A stretch of DNA of 64,000 nucleotides from Cryptomeria japonica (taxonomy: Eukaryota > Streptophyta > Pinopsida > Cupressales > Cupressaceae): positions 222,325,415 through 222,389,414 of the forward strand of contig NC_081410.1 of NCBI RefSeq assembly GCF_030272615.1, in the 5' to 3' direction. Shown in pieces: positions 23,264 through 35,213 of the stretch. A program made the translations under genes and the position numbers. Below the pieces are notes generated by a model that saw nothing but the letters and a program-made list of their open reading frames with translations, had not been told where the DNA came from and did no database searches. The stretch's first letter is position 1. Every line of letters begins with the position of its first letter.

Positions 23264-24307
23264 TGTTGGTATTTTTGTATGGTTTTGTCATTGATGTCAA
23301 CACCTACTAAACCTTATCAACTCTAGCACTTTTGAGAATCAACAACATTCACCGACAAGCAAATGACTTATGCACAGTCATCGGTATCTAGTACACCGAT
23401 AGGATATAATGATCACCAGCACTTGGTCGGGAATGGAAAACACTTGGTTATGTCGAAGACATCATATGGACACCTTGTCTTGGAGATTTGTTTATTGGTA
23501 TATTCATATTTACACATTTGTTGTTACCGGCAAATAGGTCCAAGTTATACACCGGTAGGTTTATCTTTTCCAGATCAGCATGGCACGCTATGGAAATGAC
23601 TTATTATTGTTGTAAATGCATTAAGCCTACATGTTGAATTAGTTATTGCATCGGGCATTAATTTATTTGTAAATTGATTTTATTGTAATATCTTGTAGAG
23701 TCGGCCTACTAAAATTGGTCCTAGGTTATGATATAAATGTAAGAACTTATTTGTCAGATCAGTGGTGGAATGCGAAGAAGAATTGTGTGACGGTATATGC
23801 AAGATTAAGCAAAGCTATACATGCAAACATCATTTGAAGGTGAAGCAAGGTTTTTGTGAAAGCATATCAGAACTACACCGGTACTGAATCTAGCATATGA
23901 AGATGCTATTTTGAGCAGTACATCCTTATTGGATTTAACCATCCAATTGTAGTCAGTGTGACTCCTATTTTATGTTTGAGCAGTGAGCTCTAGGTGCTTG
24001 GCCTTTCTGCATGTATAAACTTACTATCTATAGTAGTATCATCTGATTGTGGGTAAGGTTTCCCACCATGGTTTTTCCCCTTACAGAGTTTCCACATACA
24101 AATATTGGTGTTATGTGTTGTGGATAACTTTGTCCTTTTGTTTCATGCATTAATCTTTATCAGTATTGCAATTATCTGATAAAACTGTTCACCGGTTAAA
24201 AAGGCTAGTTCACCGGTATTAGGCAGTAAGTTGGTTAAGTTGTTTTGTTTTGAATTTATTTAGACAACTGATTCACCCCCCCTCTCAGTTGTCTTCGGGA
24301 CCTAACA
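23264..24307 (+). repeat. 5' LTR of element C
   Basis: 1044 bp, starting TGTTGGTATTTTTGTATGG and ending GGGACCTAACA. It carries TTGTCATTGATGTCAA near its start, a possible TATAAAT box at 23732-23738, a GGTTTTTCCCC block near 24071 and CACCCCCCCTCTCAG near the end. Confidence 0.93.
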
Positions 24308-24309
24308 AT

Positions 24310-24322
24310 TGGTATCGGAGCC
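24310..24322 (+). other. Primer binding site of element C
   Basis: TGGTATCGGAGCC follows two bases after the LTR end. It differs by one base from TGGTATCAGAGCC, the plant copia site complementary to the 3' end of initiator methionine tRNA. Confidence 0.85.
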
Positions 24323-24363
24323 TAGTCCTATTTTGCAAAAGTTTAACAGCCTCAGGAGATCCA

Positions 24364-25430
24364 ATGTCTACTAACTATTTCAGGAAGGAGAGTCCTAAAC
24401 ATGATGGAACCAACTATGGCATATGGAAGATCAGAATAGAGACACATTTAAATTGCATTGGAAAGGACATCTAGGATGTTGCAAAGAATGGTGATACTGC
24501 TCCTACTCAAAGCCAGCCTAATCCACCTAACTTGACTAAAGATGAAGAAAATGATTGCAACGCAAGAGAAGCACTTTTGAGCGCATTAATAGATCAGCAA
24601 ATCATGGGATTATCAGACAGATCAACTGCTAAAGCTATTTGGGATCATCTAGAAACACTGAATGAAAGAGATTCCAAAGTCAAAATTGCAAAGCTTGAAA
24701 GATTCTGGGTCAGGTATGAAAATCTGAAAATGGAAGAAGATGAAAGGATTTCTGCTTTTATGGAAAGAGTTAATGAAAGTGTTTTGGGTATTAAATGTTG
24801 TGGAGGAACCTTAAGTGAAGATGAAATTTTTTCAAAAGTTTTAAGAGGATTGCCACTGGCATATAAAATAAAGGTCACAGCTATAAATGAGTTAAGAACA
24901 ATGCCTAATACATGAGTATCTAGAGATACATTAATTGGAAAACTTTCAGCATTTGAAATTGAGGAATTTGGTCTTGTTGCTACTATAAAGACAGATTTAG
25001 CCTTTAAAGCATCAACATCATCTACATCATTTGACAAATCTGATTGAAAAGTCTTTTATGCAAGAGAACTTTAAGAAAGCAGGAAAGAAAATGAAGAACT
25101 TGAAGAACTTGAAGCACTATTTGCAAGGAAAATGCCTAAAGGTCCAGTTGGAAGTAAGTATGAAGGTAAAGCACCCTTTAAATGTTTTAACTATAATAAG
25201 ATTGCTCACATGGCTTCAAGATGCCCTGATAGACATGCTAGACTAAGAGAAGAAGCTAGAAGGACATACAAACCCAACCCTGAATATCAGAGATATAGAT
25301 TTAAGAAGAATAAAGACAAATCTTGTTATCTTGCTAATGAAGGAGTGACTAATGATTCTAATGAGGATCTGGCAGACAATGGATGGGTTTTTGTTGCAAT
25401 AACAGAAGATCAATCTGAACCTATAGTCTA
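24364..25430 (+). pseudogene. Element C gag
   Basis: It starts MSTNYFRKESPKHDGTNYG, a typical copia gag start. The UBN2-type capsid region follows (TAKAIWDHLETLNERDSKV, FMERVNESVLGIKCCGG, VLRGLPLAYKIKVTAI). Stops occur near 24472, 24913 and 25045, with a frame change before the knuckle region at 25132-25431. The zinc knuckle reads CFNYNKIAHMASRC: the second Cys is Tyr and the usual Gly is Ala, so zinc binding is probably lost. The product would coat the element RNA in particles. Confidence 0.85.
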
Positions 25431-26367
25431 ACTGGTAGAGAAGGCCTTGGCAGCTAAAATTGAAGTAAAGGATGAATGGATCATTGATTCAGGATGCTCA
25501 CATCATATGACAGGAGATAAAGGTAAATTCTTGAGCTTTCAAGAATATAATGGAGGTCTAGTGAGATTTGGAGATGATAAAGCTTGTCTGATCAAAGGTA
25601 AAGGTATAATATCTCTTGATGGTAAGCATAATGCTGACAATGTTTACTATGTTGAAGGTTTAAAGCATAATTTTTTGAGTGTTGGTCAATTAGTTGAGAA
25701 AGGATTTCAGTTACAATTCAAAAATGGAAAATGCAAAATCATGAATAGAACTAGTTTAGAAATTGCAACCGGTAATCAAACTAGAGGAAATATCTTTCAT
25801 TTGAATACCAGTGAAAAGACATGCTTGATTGCACATATAGATGAAAGTTGGTTATGGCATAAGAGACTCTGTCATGTAAACTTTGATTGCATGGTAAAGA
25901 TCAGTACTACTAAGGCAGTTAGAGATCTACCTAAAATTGTCAAACCTCAGAATACAATATGTAAGGAATGTCAATTTGGAAAACAAGTTAGAACTACCTT
26001 TAAAAGTATTCTAGAAAAATCCAATAATGCTCTTGACTTAATTCATAATGACTTATGTGGTCCAGCTAGAACCAAAAGCTTGCAAGGTGATAGATATTTC
26101 AAGCTAATCATTGATGACTATTCTAGAATGTGTTGGATTACTTTTCTAAGAGAAAAATCATAAGCACTTGGGAAGTTCAAACTGTCCAAAGCAATGGTAG
26201 AAAATGAAACCAATAAGAAAATCAAATGTCTAAGATCAGATCAAGGAGGAGAATTTACATCTAAGGAATTTAATGCATTCTATGAAGTGAATGGAATCAG
26301 AAGATAGCTATCAACACTTCGAACACCACAGCAAAATAGAGTTGTTGAAAGGAAAAATAGAACCATC
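25431..26367 (+). pseudogene. Element C protease and integrase core
   Basis: The protease active site DEWIIDSGCSHHMTGDKGKF is near 25475-25530. The pre-integrase zinc region has WLWHKRLCHVNFDCM and CKECQFGKQVRT, giving the HHCC ligands. The core has HNDLCGPARTKSLQGDRYF, IIDDYSRMCWITFL and, after a TAA at 26161-26163, LRSDQGGEFTSKEF. A TAG near 26306 replaces Gln before [10 protein letters not shown]. Frame 25447-26163 is open for 238 codons. It joins the downstream 714-codon frame in one polyprotein. Confidence 0.88.
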
Positions 26368-28512
26368 TTGGATGCAGCTAGAAGTATGTTATCAGAAGAA
26401 AATCTACCACATGTATATTGGAGAGAAGCAGTAAGTACAGTGATCTATACATTCAACAAAGTTCACATCAAAGGTGAAACCGATAAGACCCCTCATGAAC
26501 TATGGTTTGGTATTACTCCTACTCTTAAATATTTTAGAATATTTGGAAGTAAATGCTATATTAGATGGGATGAGTATATTGGCAAATTTGATCCTAGAAG
26601 TGATGAAGGAATATTTCTTGGTTATTCATCTAAAAGTAAAGCATATAGATGTTTTAACAAAAGATTGCAGAAAATTGTTGAGAGTACAAATGTGAAGATT
26701 GATGAACAATTTAGAGAAACTTCAAGGTATATAGATTCTGAACCGGTAATAGAAATTCTAACAAATGATCCTACACTGAACCCACCGGCACAGAATGAAG
26801 ATCCAGTTACACCAATACCATCTGAAAGTTCCACTATGAATGAGGAACAACAACAACCAAAGACACCCCAGTATGTAGGACTAAATCATTCTGAAGATCA
26901 GATAATTGGAAACAAGCATAAAGGAGTTATGACAAGAGGAAGATTGGCAAATGAAGAGGTATGTCTTATTTCTCAAATTGAACCATTGTCAGTTAATGAG
27001 GCATGTGAAGATAAATATTGGATTAAAGCTATGGAAGAAGAATTAGAACAAATTGAGAAGAATAACACTTGGACATTAGTTCCCCGACCTAAAGATAAAA
27101 ATGTAATTGGAACCAAATGGGTATTTAGAAACAAACTTAATGAAGATGGTAAGGTTATCAGAAATAAAGCAAGACTAGTGTGTAAGGGATATTCTCAGAA
27201 AGAAGGAATTGATTACAATGAGACCTTTGCACCGGTAGCCAAAATTGAGGCAGTTAGATTATTTTTGGCTTTTGCAGCACACAAGAACTACAAAGTATAT
27301 CAAATGGATATTAAATGTGCATTTCTGAATGGAGATCTTGAAGAAGTTTACATTGAACAACCTGATGGATTTTCTCTAATAGATAACAAAGATATGGTTT
27401 GCAGGTTAAGGAAAGCTTTGTATGGATTGAAACAAGCTCCAAGAGCTTGGTATGCAAGATTGGATAAGTATCTTTTAAAGATTGGTTTTTCTAAAGTTAA
27501 TGCTGATAGCAACTTATATTATAAAGTGACTAATGATGCCATCTTGGTTATAGAAGTTTTTGTTGATGATATAATGTTTGGAGGCGAAGATGGACTATGT
27601 AAAGAATTTTCTATTGAAATGCTGCAAGAATTTGAAATGTCTATGATTGGAGAAATAAAATTATTTTTAGGATTACAGATTACACAGACTGACAAAGGTA
27701 TATTCTTGAGTCAATCCAAGTACTTAAAGGAGTTACTAAAGAAATTTGGGATGGAGAACTCTAAACCGGTAAGCACACCTATGACTACAAATGACAAACT
27801 ATCACTAAGGGATGAATCTACACCTGTTAATCCAACTAGGTACAAATCTATGATAGGAGGTTTATTGTATTTGACACAAACCAGACCTAATATCATGAAT
27901 GCAGTATGTATTGTTTCAAGATTTCAGAGTAATCCTAGAGAAAATCATGAATCGGCAGTAAAAAGGATTTTCCGGTACTTACAAGGCACAACAAATTTTG
28001 GATTATGGTATCCTAGAGATGAAAACTTTGAATTATGTGCATACACAGATGCAAATTGGGTAGGAAATGTGGATGATAGAAAAAGCACCACTGGAGGAGC
28101 ATTTTTTATTGGAAACGGACTAGTTTCTTGGTTGAGTAAGAATCAAAGTTGTACATCCTTATCAACAGTAGAATCAGAATATGTTGCAGTAGCAACTAAT
28201 TGTACACAGGTACTATGGCTTAAACAAATGTTGAAAGACATAAAGGTAAAATGCAAGGAACCTATTACTATCTATTGGGACAACATTGTAGCAATTGATA
28301 TATCTAAAAATCTGGTACTACATTCTAAAACCAAACATGTTTCTATCAAACTGAATTTTCTAAGGGAGAGTGTTGAAGAAAAAGAAAATAAATTGGTTTA
28401 TGTGAATACTAAAGCGCAGATTGTAGATATTTTCACTAAACCTCTGCCTAACGAGACTTTTGAATATCTTAGAGACCAGCTTGGGGTCATTACCCCACCA
28501 GTATATACTTAG
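26368..28512 (+). CDS. Element C pol: integrase end, reverse transcriptase and RNase H (714 codons open)
   Basis: The longest open frame in the window. It begins just after the integrase glutamate ([17 protein letters not shown]). The integrase C-terminus follows ([20 protein letters not shown]), then an acidic linker. RT occupies residues ~235-480 ([64 protein letters not shown]). RNase H lies near 550-690 ([51 protein letters not shown]). It ends after [18 protein letters not shown]. The ATG at 26368 is an internal methionine; the true start is the upstream gag. No in-frame stop remains, though the upstream half is broken. Confidence 0.9.
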   Translation: MDAARSMLSEENLPHVYWREAVSTVIYTFNKVHIKGETDKTPHELWFGITPTLKYFRIFGSKCYIRWDEYIGKFDPRSDEGIFLGYSSKSKAYRCFNKRLQKIVESTNVKIDEQFRETSRYIDSEPVIEILTNDPTLNPPAQNEDPVTPIPSESSTMNEEQQQPKTPQYVGLNHSEDQIIGNKHKGVMTRGRLANEEVCLISQIEPLSVNEACEDKYWIKAMEEELEQIEKNNTWTLVPRPKDKNVIGTKWVFRNKLNEDGKVIRNKARLVCKGYSQKEGIDYNETFAPVAKIEAVRLFLAFAAHKNYKVYQMDIKCAFLNGDLEEVYIEQPDGFSLIDNKDMVCRLRKALYGLKQAPRAWYARLDKYLLKIGFSKVNADSNLYYKVTNDAILVIEVFVDDIMFGGEDGLCKEFSIEMLQEFEMSMIGEIKLFLGLQITQTDKGIFLSQSKYLKELLKKFGMENSKPVSTPMTTNDKLSLRDESTPVNPTRYKSMIGGLLYLTQTRPNIMNAVCIVSRFQSNPRENHESAVKRIFRYLQGTTNFGLWYPRDENFELCAYTDANWVGNVDDRKSTTGGAFFIGNGLVSWLSKNQSCTSLSTVESEYVAVATNCTQVLWLKQMLKDIKVKCKEPITIYWDNIVAIDISKNLVLHSKTKHVSIKLNFLRESVEEKENKLVYVNTKAQIVDIFTKPLPNETFEYLRDQLGVITPPVYT

Positions 28513-28827
28513 GAAGTTGATATCTATCATCAACCGGCAGAATTAACAGAAAAACTTTTATTCTAGTCTTTGATGAGGAAGCTACTTCTCAGGGGGAGTA
28601 GTTGGTATACTGTATTGATTGGTATTTTGTATATGAACTTGGCTTGTTAGTAACTTTGGCATTTGATGTCAAACGGGGAGAGATTGGTATGGAAAAACAT
28701 AAGGAAACACATGTTACTCTCAGGGGGAGAGATTGATAATTATTGGTATTTTGGTATTTGGTATTTCTGTTTTGGCACTTTGATGGTTTTTCCATCTTGT
28801 GTTGCCATAAATGCCAAAGGGGGAGAT
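28513..28827 (+). other. Element C pol-LTR spacer with repeated polypurine-like blocks
   Basis: The tract AAAGGGGGAGAT at 28816-28827 abuts the LTR. Three similar blocks lie upstream, near 28590 (CAGGGGGAGTAGTTGGTATA), 28673 (ACGGGGAGAGATTGGTATGG) and 28719 (CAGGGGGAGAGATTGATAAT). Two of them are followed at once by a TTGGTAT string like the LTR start, and the third within a few bases. No protein is evident. Confidence 0.75.
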
Positions 28828-29897
28828 TGTTGGTATTTTGGTATGGTTTTGTCATTGATGTCAACACCTACTAAACCTTATCAACTCTAGCACTTTGGAA
28901 AATCAACAACATTCATCGATAAGCAAATGACTTATGCACAATCACTGGTATCTGGTACACTAGCAGGATATAATGATCACCAGCACTTGGTCGGGCATGG
29001 AAAACACTTGGTTATGTCAAAGACATCGTGTGGACACCTTGTCTTGGAGATTTTTTTATTGGTATATTCATATTTGCACATTTGATGTTACTGAGAAATA
29101 GGTCTAGGTTATACACCGGTAGGTTTATCTTTTCCAGATCAGCATGGCACGCTATGGAAATGACTTATTATTGTTGTAGATGCATTAAGCCGACATGTTG
29201 AATCGGTTATTGCATCGAGCATTAATTTATTTGTAAATTGATTTTATTGTAATATCTTGTAGAGCCGACCTACTAAAATTGGTCCTAGGTTATGATATAA
29301 ATGTAAGATATTATTTGTAAGATCAGTGGTGGAATGAGAAGATGAATTGTGTGAAGGTATATGCGAGATTAAGCAAAGCTATACACGCAAACATCATTTG
29401 AAGGTGAAGCAAGGTTTTTGTGAAAGCATATCAGAACTACACCGGTACTGAATCCAGCATATGAAGATGCTATTTTGAGCAGTACATCCTTATTGGATTT
29501 AACCATCCAATTGTAGTCAATGTGACTCCTATTTTGTGTTTGAGCAGTGAGCTCTAGGCGCTTGGCCTTTCTGTATGTGGAGACCCCATTTGTATACACT
29601 TACTATCTGTAGTAGTATCATCTGATTGTGGGTAAGGTTTCCCACCATGGTTTTTCCCCTTACAGGGTTTCCACATACAAATATTGGTGTTATGTGTTGT
29701 GGATGACTTTTTCCTTTTGTTTCATGCATTAATCTTTATCGGTATTGCAATTATCTGATAAAACTGTTCACCAGTATAAAAGACTGGTTCACCGGTATTA
29801 AGTAGTAAGTTGGTTAAGTTGTTTTGTTTTGAATTTATTTAGACAACTGATTCACCCCCCCCCCCCCCCCCCTCTCAGTTGTCTCTTGGACCTAACA
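28828..29897 (+). repeat. 3' LTR of element C
   Basis: 1070 bp, with the same ends as 23264-24307. Differences include many transitions, a ~13-bp insertion near 29580 and a run of 18 C at 29855-29872 where the 5' LTR has 7. Confidence 0.93.
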
Positions 29898-30059
29898 TGT
29901 AGTTCTATTCAGACAAATCAGCAAACTCCTATTATTTTCTAACAATTACACCAGAATTGAAATCCCCTAACCGGGTAAGCTCTAACAATCTTGGTTCTAT
30001 TCAAATCCTCTAACAAGGTGGTCCATTAGATTGTATTTTCAAATCCTCTACTGAGGTTA
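29898..30059 (+). repeat. Element B 3' LTR, piece 3
   Basis: It starts with the right TGTAG duplication of C and ends with GGTTA (30055-30059), the target of the solo LTR. It contains short CCTCTAACAAGGTGG-like units also found at the same place in the E LTR. Confidence 0.85.
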
Positions 30060-31433
30060 TAATGGTATGATAAAAGAATAAGTATCTGGTAGAATACTAA
30101 GAGGGGGGGTGATCAGTATACTGAAAAATTGATACAAAGTTCCAAAACTCAAATTTAATCACACAAAGTAAACATATCACAGTTAAGATCAATATTCATA
30201 AGAATACTTGACATCAACCGGTTTGACTGTTATGACAACTTAACAGTAAACAACTCCAATCTTGTAAACATCAGCAATGCTTAATCATATATCAACATAT
30301 TCATCTCTCACTGCTTCTAGTTATCATGCCTTATCAGAAGTTAATCAAATAAACAAATAAGATCATAACCACAAAAATATTCACCACTTGACACAAATGT
30401 TTATACGTGGAAAACCCAAATAGGTAAAAACTACAGTGAGATGAGACTCACAAGGATAGCTATCTGAACTCTTCTAAAGTTTGTCTTGTTAGGAGCCAAG
30501 TCTGTTAAAGCTTTACAATGAGTCATGTTAAGAACTAATTCCATTTAGGAATCACCTGGTTAAGGGATTTACAAATATGCCTCGATGAAAAGAACAATAC
30601 CCTATTAGGAGTAACCTCGCTGGAGGATTTAAGAATCCAAGCTAATGGACCACCTTGTTAGAGGATTTAATAAGTAACCAAGCTTGTTAGAGCTTACCCG
30701 GTTAAGGGATTTCACTTCTGCTGTAATTATTAGAAAGCAACAGGTTTTCTTGATCTATCTGAATAGCACTACATTTGCTTGATCAGATCCTTTTAAGCTT
30801 CAATCTACCTTACTCAAAGTGCATATCCATTCACCGGTTAGGAAACTACGAACTCAACAGGTTTCGGTCAATCTTGCCAACAACTTTTACAAACAACTTC
30901 ATCAACCTTAAATACAAATCAATTAGGTCAGTAACACAACAAAAAACTAATTCTCATCATCAATATTACAAACAAGTTGGTACAATATTTTTGTTAGAAA
31001 TCATAACAATCTCTTCACATTCTTCAAGAAAATTCCAACCACTCCATGATCACCGCTTCATCAGAATTTGTAACTCATCACGCGTTGTGTATTAGATCCA
31101 ATCCACTTTTCTCCTTCCCTAGACAACAAACAAATGCACCAAAACAATCTGAACTTATCCTCATATAATGATCACACGTGTCGCCATCAACACTGCTCAT
31201 CAGATAATAAACCAACAAACTTGATTGGTTAGGGTTTAATAACTGATAGGGTTTACCAGTTACATTGCATAGAGAGGTTTAACCCATTACAACATCTTCC
31301 ACAAAGCTCTTCTTATCGATTACTAGCCAATATCAAAAACAACAATATCTGCAATAACATGAATACCATTACCAATTCATTTGACATCAATGACAACATA
31401 TCATTAATGCAATCTATATGCAAAATGCCAATA
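30060..31433 (-). repeat. Solo LTR of the B/E copia family, inserted in the B LTR
   Basis: 1374 bp on the minus strand, flanked by exact GGTTA duplications (30055-30059 and 31434-31438). Read on the minus strand it begins TATTGGCATTTTGCAT (canonical TGTTGG with one change) and ends TCATACCATTA (canonical CCATCA). It has no internal region, so it is the product of recombination between two LTRs of a former element. Length and sequence match the B and E LTRs. Confidence 0.88.
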
Positions 31434-31955
31434 GGTTACTCCTTACAGGGTATTTCTTCTAACAAGGTATTTATAGTAAATCCCTTAATCGGGTGATTCC
31501 TAATAGGATTAGTTCTTAATGCGACTTTTTGTAAAGCTTTAACAGGCTAGGCTCCTAACAGGGTGAACTTCAAAAGAGTTCAGATAATTATCTTGTGAGT
31601 CTCATCTCACCGTGGTTTTTTACCTATTTTGGTTTCCACATCAAAAATATTTGTTTCAAGTGGTGAATTTTTTTGTGGTTATTTTCTCATGGTTGATTTA
31701 CTTAACTGCTTAACTATTTTTGATAATTCATGATAACCGGAAGCATTGAGAAATGAAGAAGTTATTTATTGTTAATTTTTTGTAACAGACAACCAGTTTA
31801 TCTTATGAATTCTTATCTTGACAAAGTTGTTAGTTCTAAGTTTACTTTGAGAGATTGATTGGTGAAGTTTATATCAGTTTTTCTATCTACTGATTCACCC
31901 CCACCCCCCGCCTCTCAGTAGTTGACTGGATACTTATTCTTTCATCATACCATCA
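31434..31955 (+). repeat. Element B 3' LTR, piece 4 (end of element B)
   Basis: It resumes with GGTTACTCCTTACAGGGTA, matching the E LTR, and contains TACTGATTCACCCCCACC and a CTCTCAGTAG block near the end. It finishes at ATCATACCATCA. The next 5 bases (CAATG) should be the right target duplication of B; the left copy lies outside the window. Confidence 0.85.
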
Positions 31956-34858
31956 CAATGGATGTAGTCAATTAATTCAATCCATCAAAAGAATTGGCTA
32001 TACTTGCAATTTTCTCCTGGAATTCCTTAATCTTCTTATCCAAATTAAATGTAAGAGAATCTATGTTACAACATACTCTGTATATATATTTTTACACTAC
32101 TTCAAATAATTATCTATCAAATTTAGTTTCTCATGAATTTCCTTTCTCTCAGACTCAATCATCTGATCAAATCTAGCTCTGTTAGCCTGTGTAAACCTCT
32201 CCAGTGCTTGCCGATTTGAAATATGTTGCAAGGATTGAAAATCCTTTGAAATGTGCTTTGTAATTGTCTTAAGCTTGTTGGATGGGCTTGCTTTGCTGTC
32301 AAACTTTCACTCTGGGACTAGTCTGTGCAAAAAAGTGATAGACTAATCAATAATCCCTTTATCCATAGATCCCTCCATTAATTTATGTGCAGCCATTATC
32401 ATGAGTTCAGTAGAACTCATCTCAGTTATGTTTTTCTTTGCAACCTGTGAGGTGTCAATTGACAACAATGATGGACCTACTACAGGTTCCCTGTTGGATT
32501 CCCCTTTCTTCTCCTCTGATGTTTTATCCTTTATAGCTTCCTCACTTGAACCAGTGGCTTCGCCACTTGGTGCAGTCTCTGTAACTGTCGGTTCATTTGT
32601 AGGAACTGTAACCTCATCCTGTATATCTATATCCGGAGGACAGTTGTCCTCAACATTAGTATCTTGTACATTATCATCCTTTTCATTCTCTATATCTGTT
32701 GATATCTCAACATTTTCCTATACATTTGTATTTACCGAGGGCTTAATTTCTACTATCTTAATGTTTCTCAAAATTGAGGGTGAAGTACCCATAATACCCT
32801 TTCCTTTCCCTTTAACCGGGATGTCTACAGTGTTTGTCTTTGATTCTGGTGAAGTAAAGAAACCTTGAATCTCTTCAAATAACTTAACCCATGCCTTGTG
32901 GGTCTCCTTTACTATATCATTTACCCTTCCTAACATAAGACTGGTTATTATATGTTTGTTGTTAAAGACTTGTCTATCTGCCACCTCAAGTGTCCTATCC
33001 ATTTCTTCTGGAGTAATAGAAACACAAACAGATAACAGCTCTTGAATTTTTTTGTGTTTGTCTTCTTGCATTGTTGATAGTCTCCTAGCATCTAACATAT
33101 CATACAATTGTGTTGGTATTTGGTCTTCAATTTATATCAACGCTTTCTTATAAATATCCAAATATAACAAAATTGCTTCCTCTATCTCTCTTTGTTCATC
33201 ATCCTCTAAATTCTCATAATAAAAATGTACATTCTTTAACATGCCATCCTTAGTAATCTCATTAACTAATTTTGCACAAGTTTTTGGTGGAATGATAGTT
33301 ACATTACCAGATTTAATTTCCAGATCAATCAATGCCTTCTTCTTCCTTCTACCAGTACCAGATGGAGCTTCTTTTGGAGCTTGTTTCTGTGTCGGTAACT
33401 TGAATGTAAATTTCCTAATAGGTTTCTTTTTAGCCTCTACCTTGGTTTCTTTTGTTTTCTTCCTTATAACCCTTTTGAAAGTCGGGGGTGTGTCATCCTC
33501 AAGTGTAGACTCGGCTATAATAGACTCAATGAAAACTTCTGGTTCTTTTCTCTTCCTGCCTTTCTCTGGGATAGCATCAATCAATGCTTTGATGTCCTAT
33601 GAGACCTTCTCAACAAACTTACCTGCCTTTCCTTCCTTCTTCTCTCTTTTTGAAATCTATTTCAACCTCTTGTGTCTTTTTCTTTGCAATACCACAAGGC
33701 TTCTCAACTTCATCAATAGGAGCATCAATCAATATTTTTCCATAAGTATCTAAAATTTGTCCATCAACTTCATAGCCCATTTCCTCAATCCAAATCTTCC
33801 AAGGCTTAACTGCTTCCATAAGTGTTTCATCTTTCTTCACCATGAAGCATATGTCAATTGAGTATTTTTCAACAATATTCTTAGGAACCCTTTCTCTAGA
33901 TTTCATAGTCTTCTAGAATGCCTTAAAATATCATGATACTTTATCATCTCTCTAACAACCTAATGTACCAATTGACTGTTTTAATTGCTTCCCTACGGGG
34001 ATATCAAATGCCCATTTCCTTTTCCCAAAACTGGGAGTCTCATTTATGAAAAATATTATTAAACAAACAATTAAGTTTCCATATCAGAATGTCCTTTCTT
34101 TTCTCCTTTAATCTTTCCTAGGTTTATGAATAATTCATCTAACATCCAACCACATAGATCCAATTTCTCATTTTCTCTCATCATCTTTTAAGCTACGAAA
34201 ATGCAGGAGCTAGAAACAGAATTCAATCGGTTTGAATGAGTTACCTTATAACCAATGACCATGCTACTGAATCTGATGTCTATGTTGATAATAGTGCTTA
34301 TTCTCGTAGATCACATGTCTGATGTTGCATCGGTGATTTTTTTACATAATCATTAGAAACCTTCTTAACTGGATGTTGCCCAACTTGTGGTAAACCGGTG
34401 AGTGCCCTGATGGCCTCCTTTGTTATCTTATAAGCTCTATCCAACCAGATAAACTCTCCAAGTACTCTGCTTAAACCATACATAACTACTTCATCTTCAG
34501 ATTCCAGAATGTCTAGAATGTCGGTAAACCCTAAGTCTTCAATGTCCTTGTATTCAAGTTTGATCTCTCCATAATCTCCCATTGGCTCGCTCATGTACAT
34601 GCCCTTTATATAAGATGTCCCTAAATCCTCAATGTGATAGTGTATGTATGCCCTAACATCTTCAACATATGCAACTCCTTCCCGAACATGGTAAAATGAT
34701 CCAACCGAGTCATCCAGGGTAGCCACATGCGGATACCACTTGAAAATTGGCCTGGGACGGTCCTTGACCTCAACAATAGTCAAGTTTGCAACAAAAATAG
34801 GAATGAATGATGATCCCACTTTCATGATTAAAGATAAGTACATGTTAACCGATGTCAA
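31956..34858 (-). pseudogene. Element F ORF2: conserved unidentified retroelement protein
   Basis: The N-terminal part (34858-34298) includes VEVKDRPRPIFKWYPHVATL, close to VEVIKRPRPIFQLVPKIAKK in element M, and ITKEAIRALTGLPQVGQ. The middle part (33906-33619) has NIVEKYSIDICFMVKKDET and EEMGYEV, shared with K and L. A basic linker (33584-33350) follows, then EQREIEEAILLYLDIY and YDMLDARR, again shared with K. The acidic region 32868-32401 leads to a helical C-terminus cut by element B. Frameshifts (about 34290-33910 and 33610) and stops break it. Function unknown. Confidence 0.7.
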
Positions 34859-35213
34859 TGAAAAAACCTAAAGACTTCTTCCAATCATCGGCGAAATTGC
34901 TCAAAAAGATATCTAATCACACTGAATCGCTCTTAGTCGCTCTGAATGCAAGGTGATCAATAATGAAGTGAATTTGACCTTTTAACCTTCAAGAAAAACC
35001 CTAATCTTTCATTGACATCAATGACTTCTGCTAAAAAATATTGAATCTCAAACAAGACATATTCATGTCGGATAAGCATTTCCAATTTTTGGAACATCTT
35101 CCAGAAACTCTTCTCGGGGCATATGCAGCATCTTCATGAATTTTGCCTACCCCTAAGGCATCTACCTTAGTTATCGAATGAGCTTCATGTTGGTGCAGGA
35201 GCAACCTCTTATA
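34859..35213 (-). other. Element F spacer between ORF1 and ORF2
   Basis: About 350 bases with no open frame of note. In L and M the equivalent gap is about 450 and 300-370 bases, so the spacing is a shared feature of the family. Confidence 0.5.

Larger units (their letters stand above)
23264..29897 (+). mobile_element. Element C: complete Ty1/copia retrotransposon
   Basis: 6634 bp with 5' LTR 23264-24307, primer site, gag, protease, integrase, RT, RNase H, polypurine tract and 3' LTR 28828-29897. The 5-bp target duplication TGTAG is exact at 23259-23263 and 29898-29902. On either side the host sequence is the LTR of element B. It is the best preserved element here. The LTRs differ by a few percent by eye plus length changes, so the insertion is not very recent. 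Confidence 0.95.
10973..31955 (+). mobile_element. Element B: Ty1/copia retrotransposon, split by four insertions
   Basis: It comprises the gag end, protease, integrase, RT and RNase H (10973-14205), a polypurine tract, and a 3' LTR that starts at 14538 and resumes in pieces until 31955. The pieces (14538-14626, 22670-23263, 29903-30059, 31439-31955) add up to about 1357 bp. The related solo LTR at 30060-31433 is 1374 bp and the LTR of element E is 1373 bp, which supports the reconstruction. The 5' part lies left of the window because gypsy A interrupts gag. B itself interrupts ORF2 of element F. Confidence 0.88.

Noticed and set aside
32401-33753. Plus-strand frames of 155 and 170 codons rich in Ser and Phe
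   Set aside because: They are antisense to ORF2 of element F, which has conserved blocks shared with K, L and M on the minus strand.
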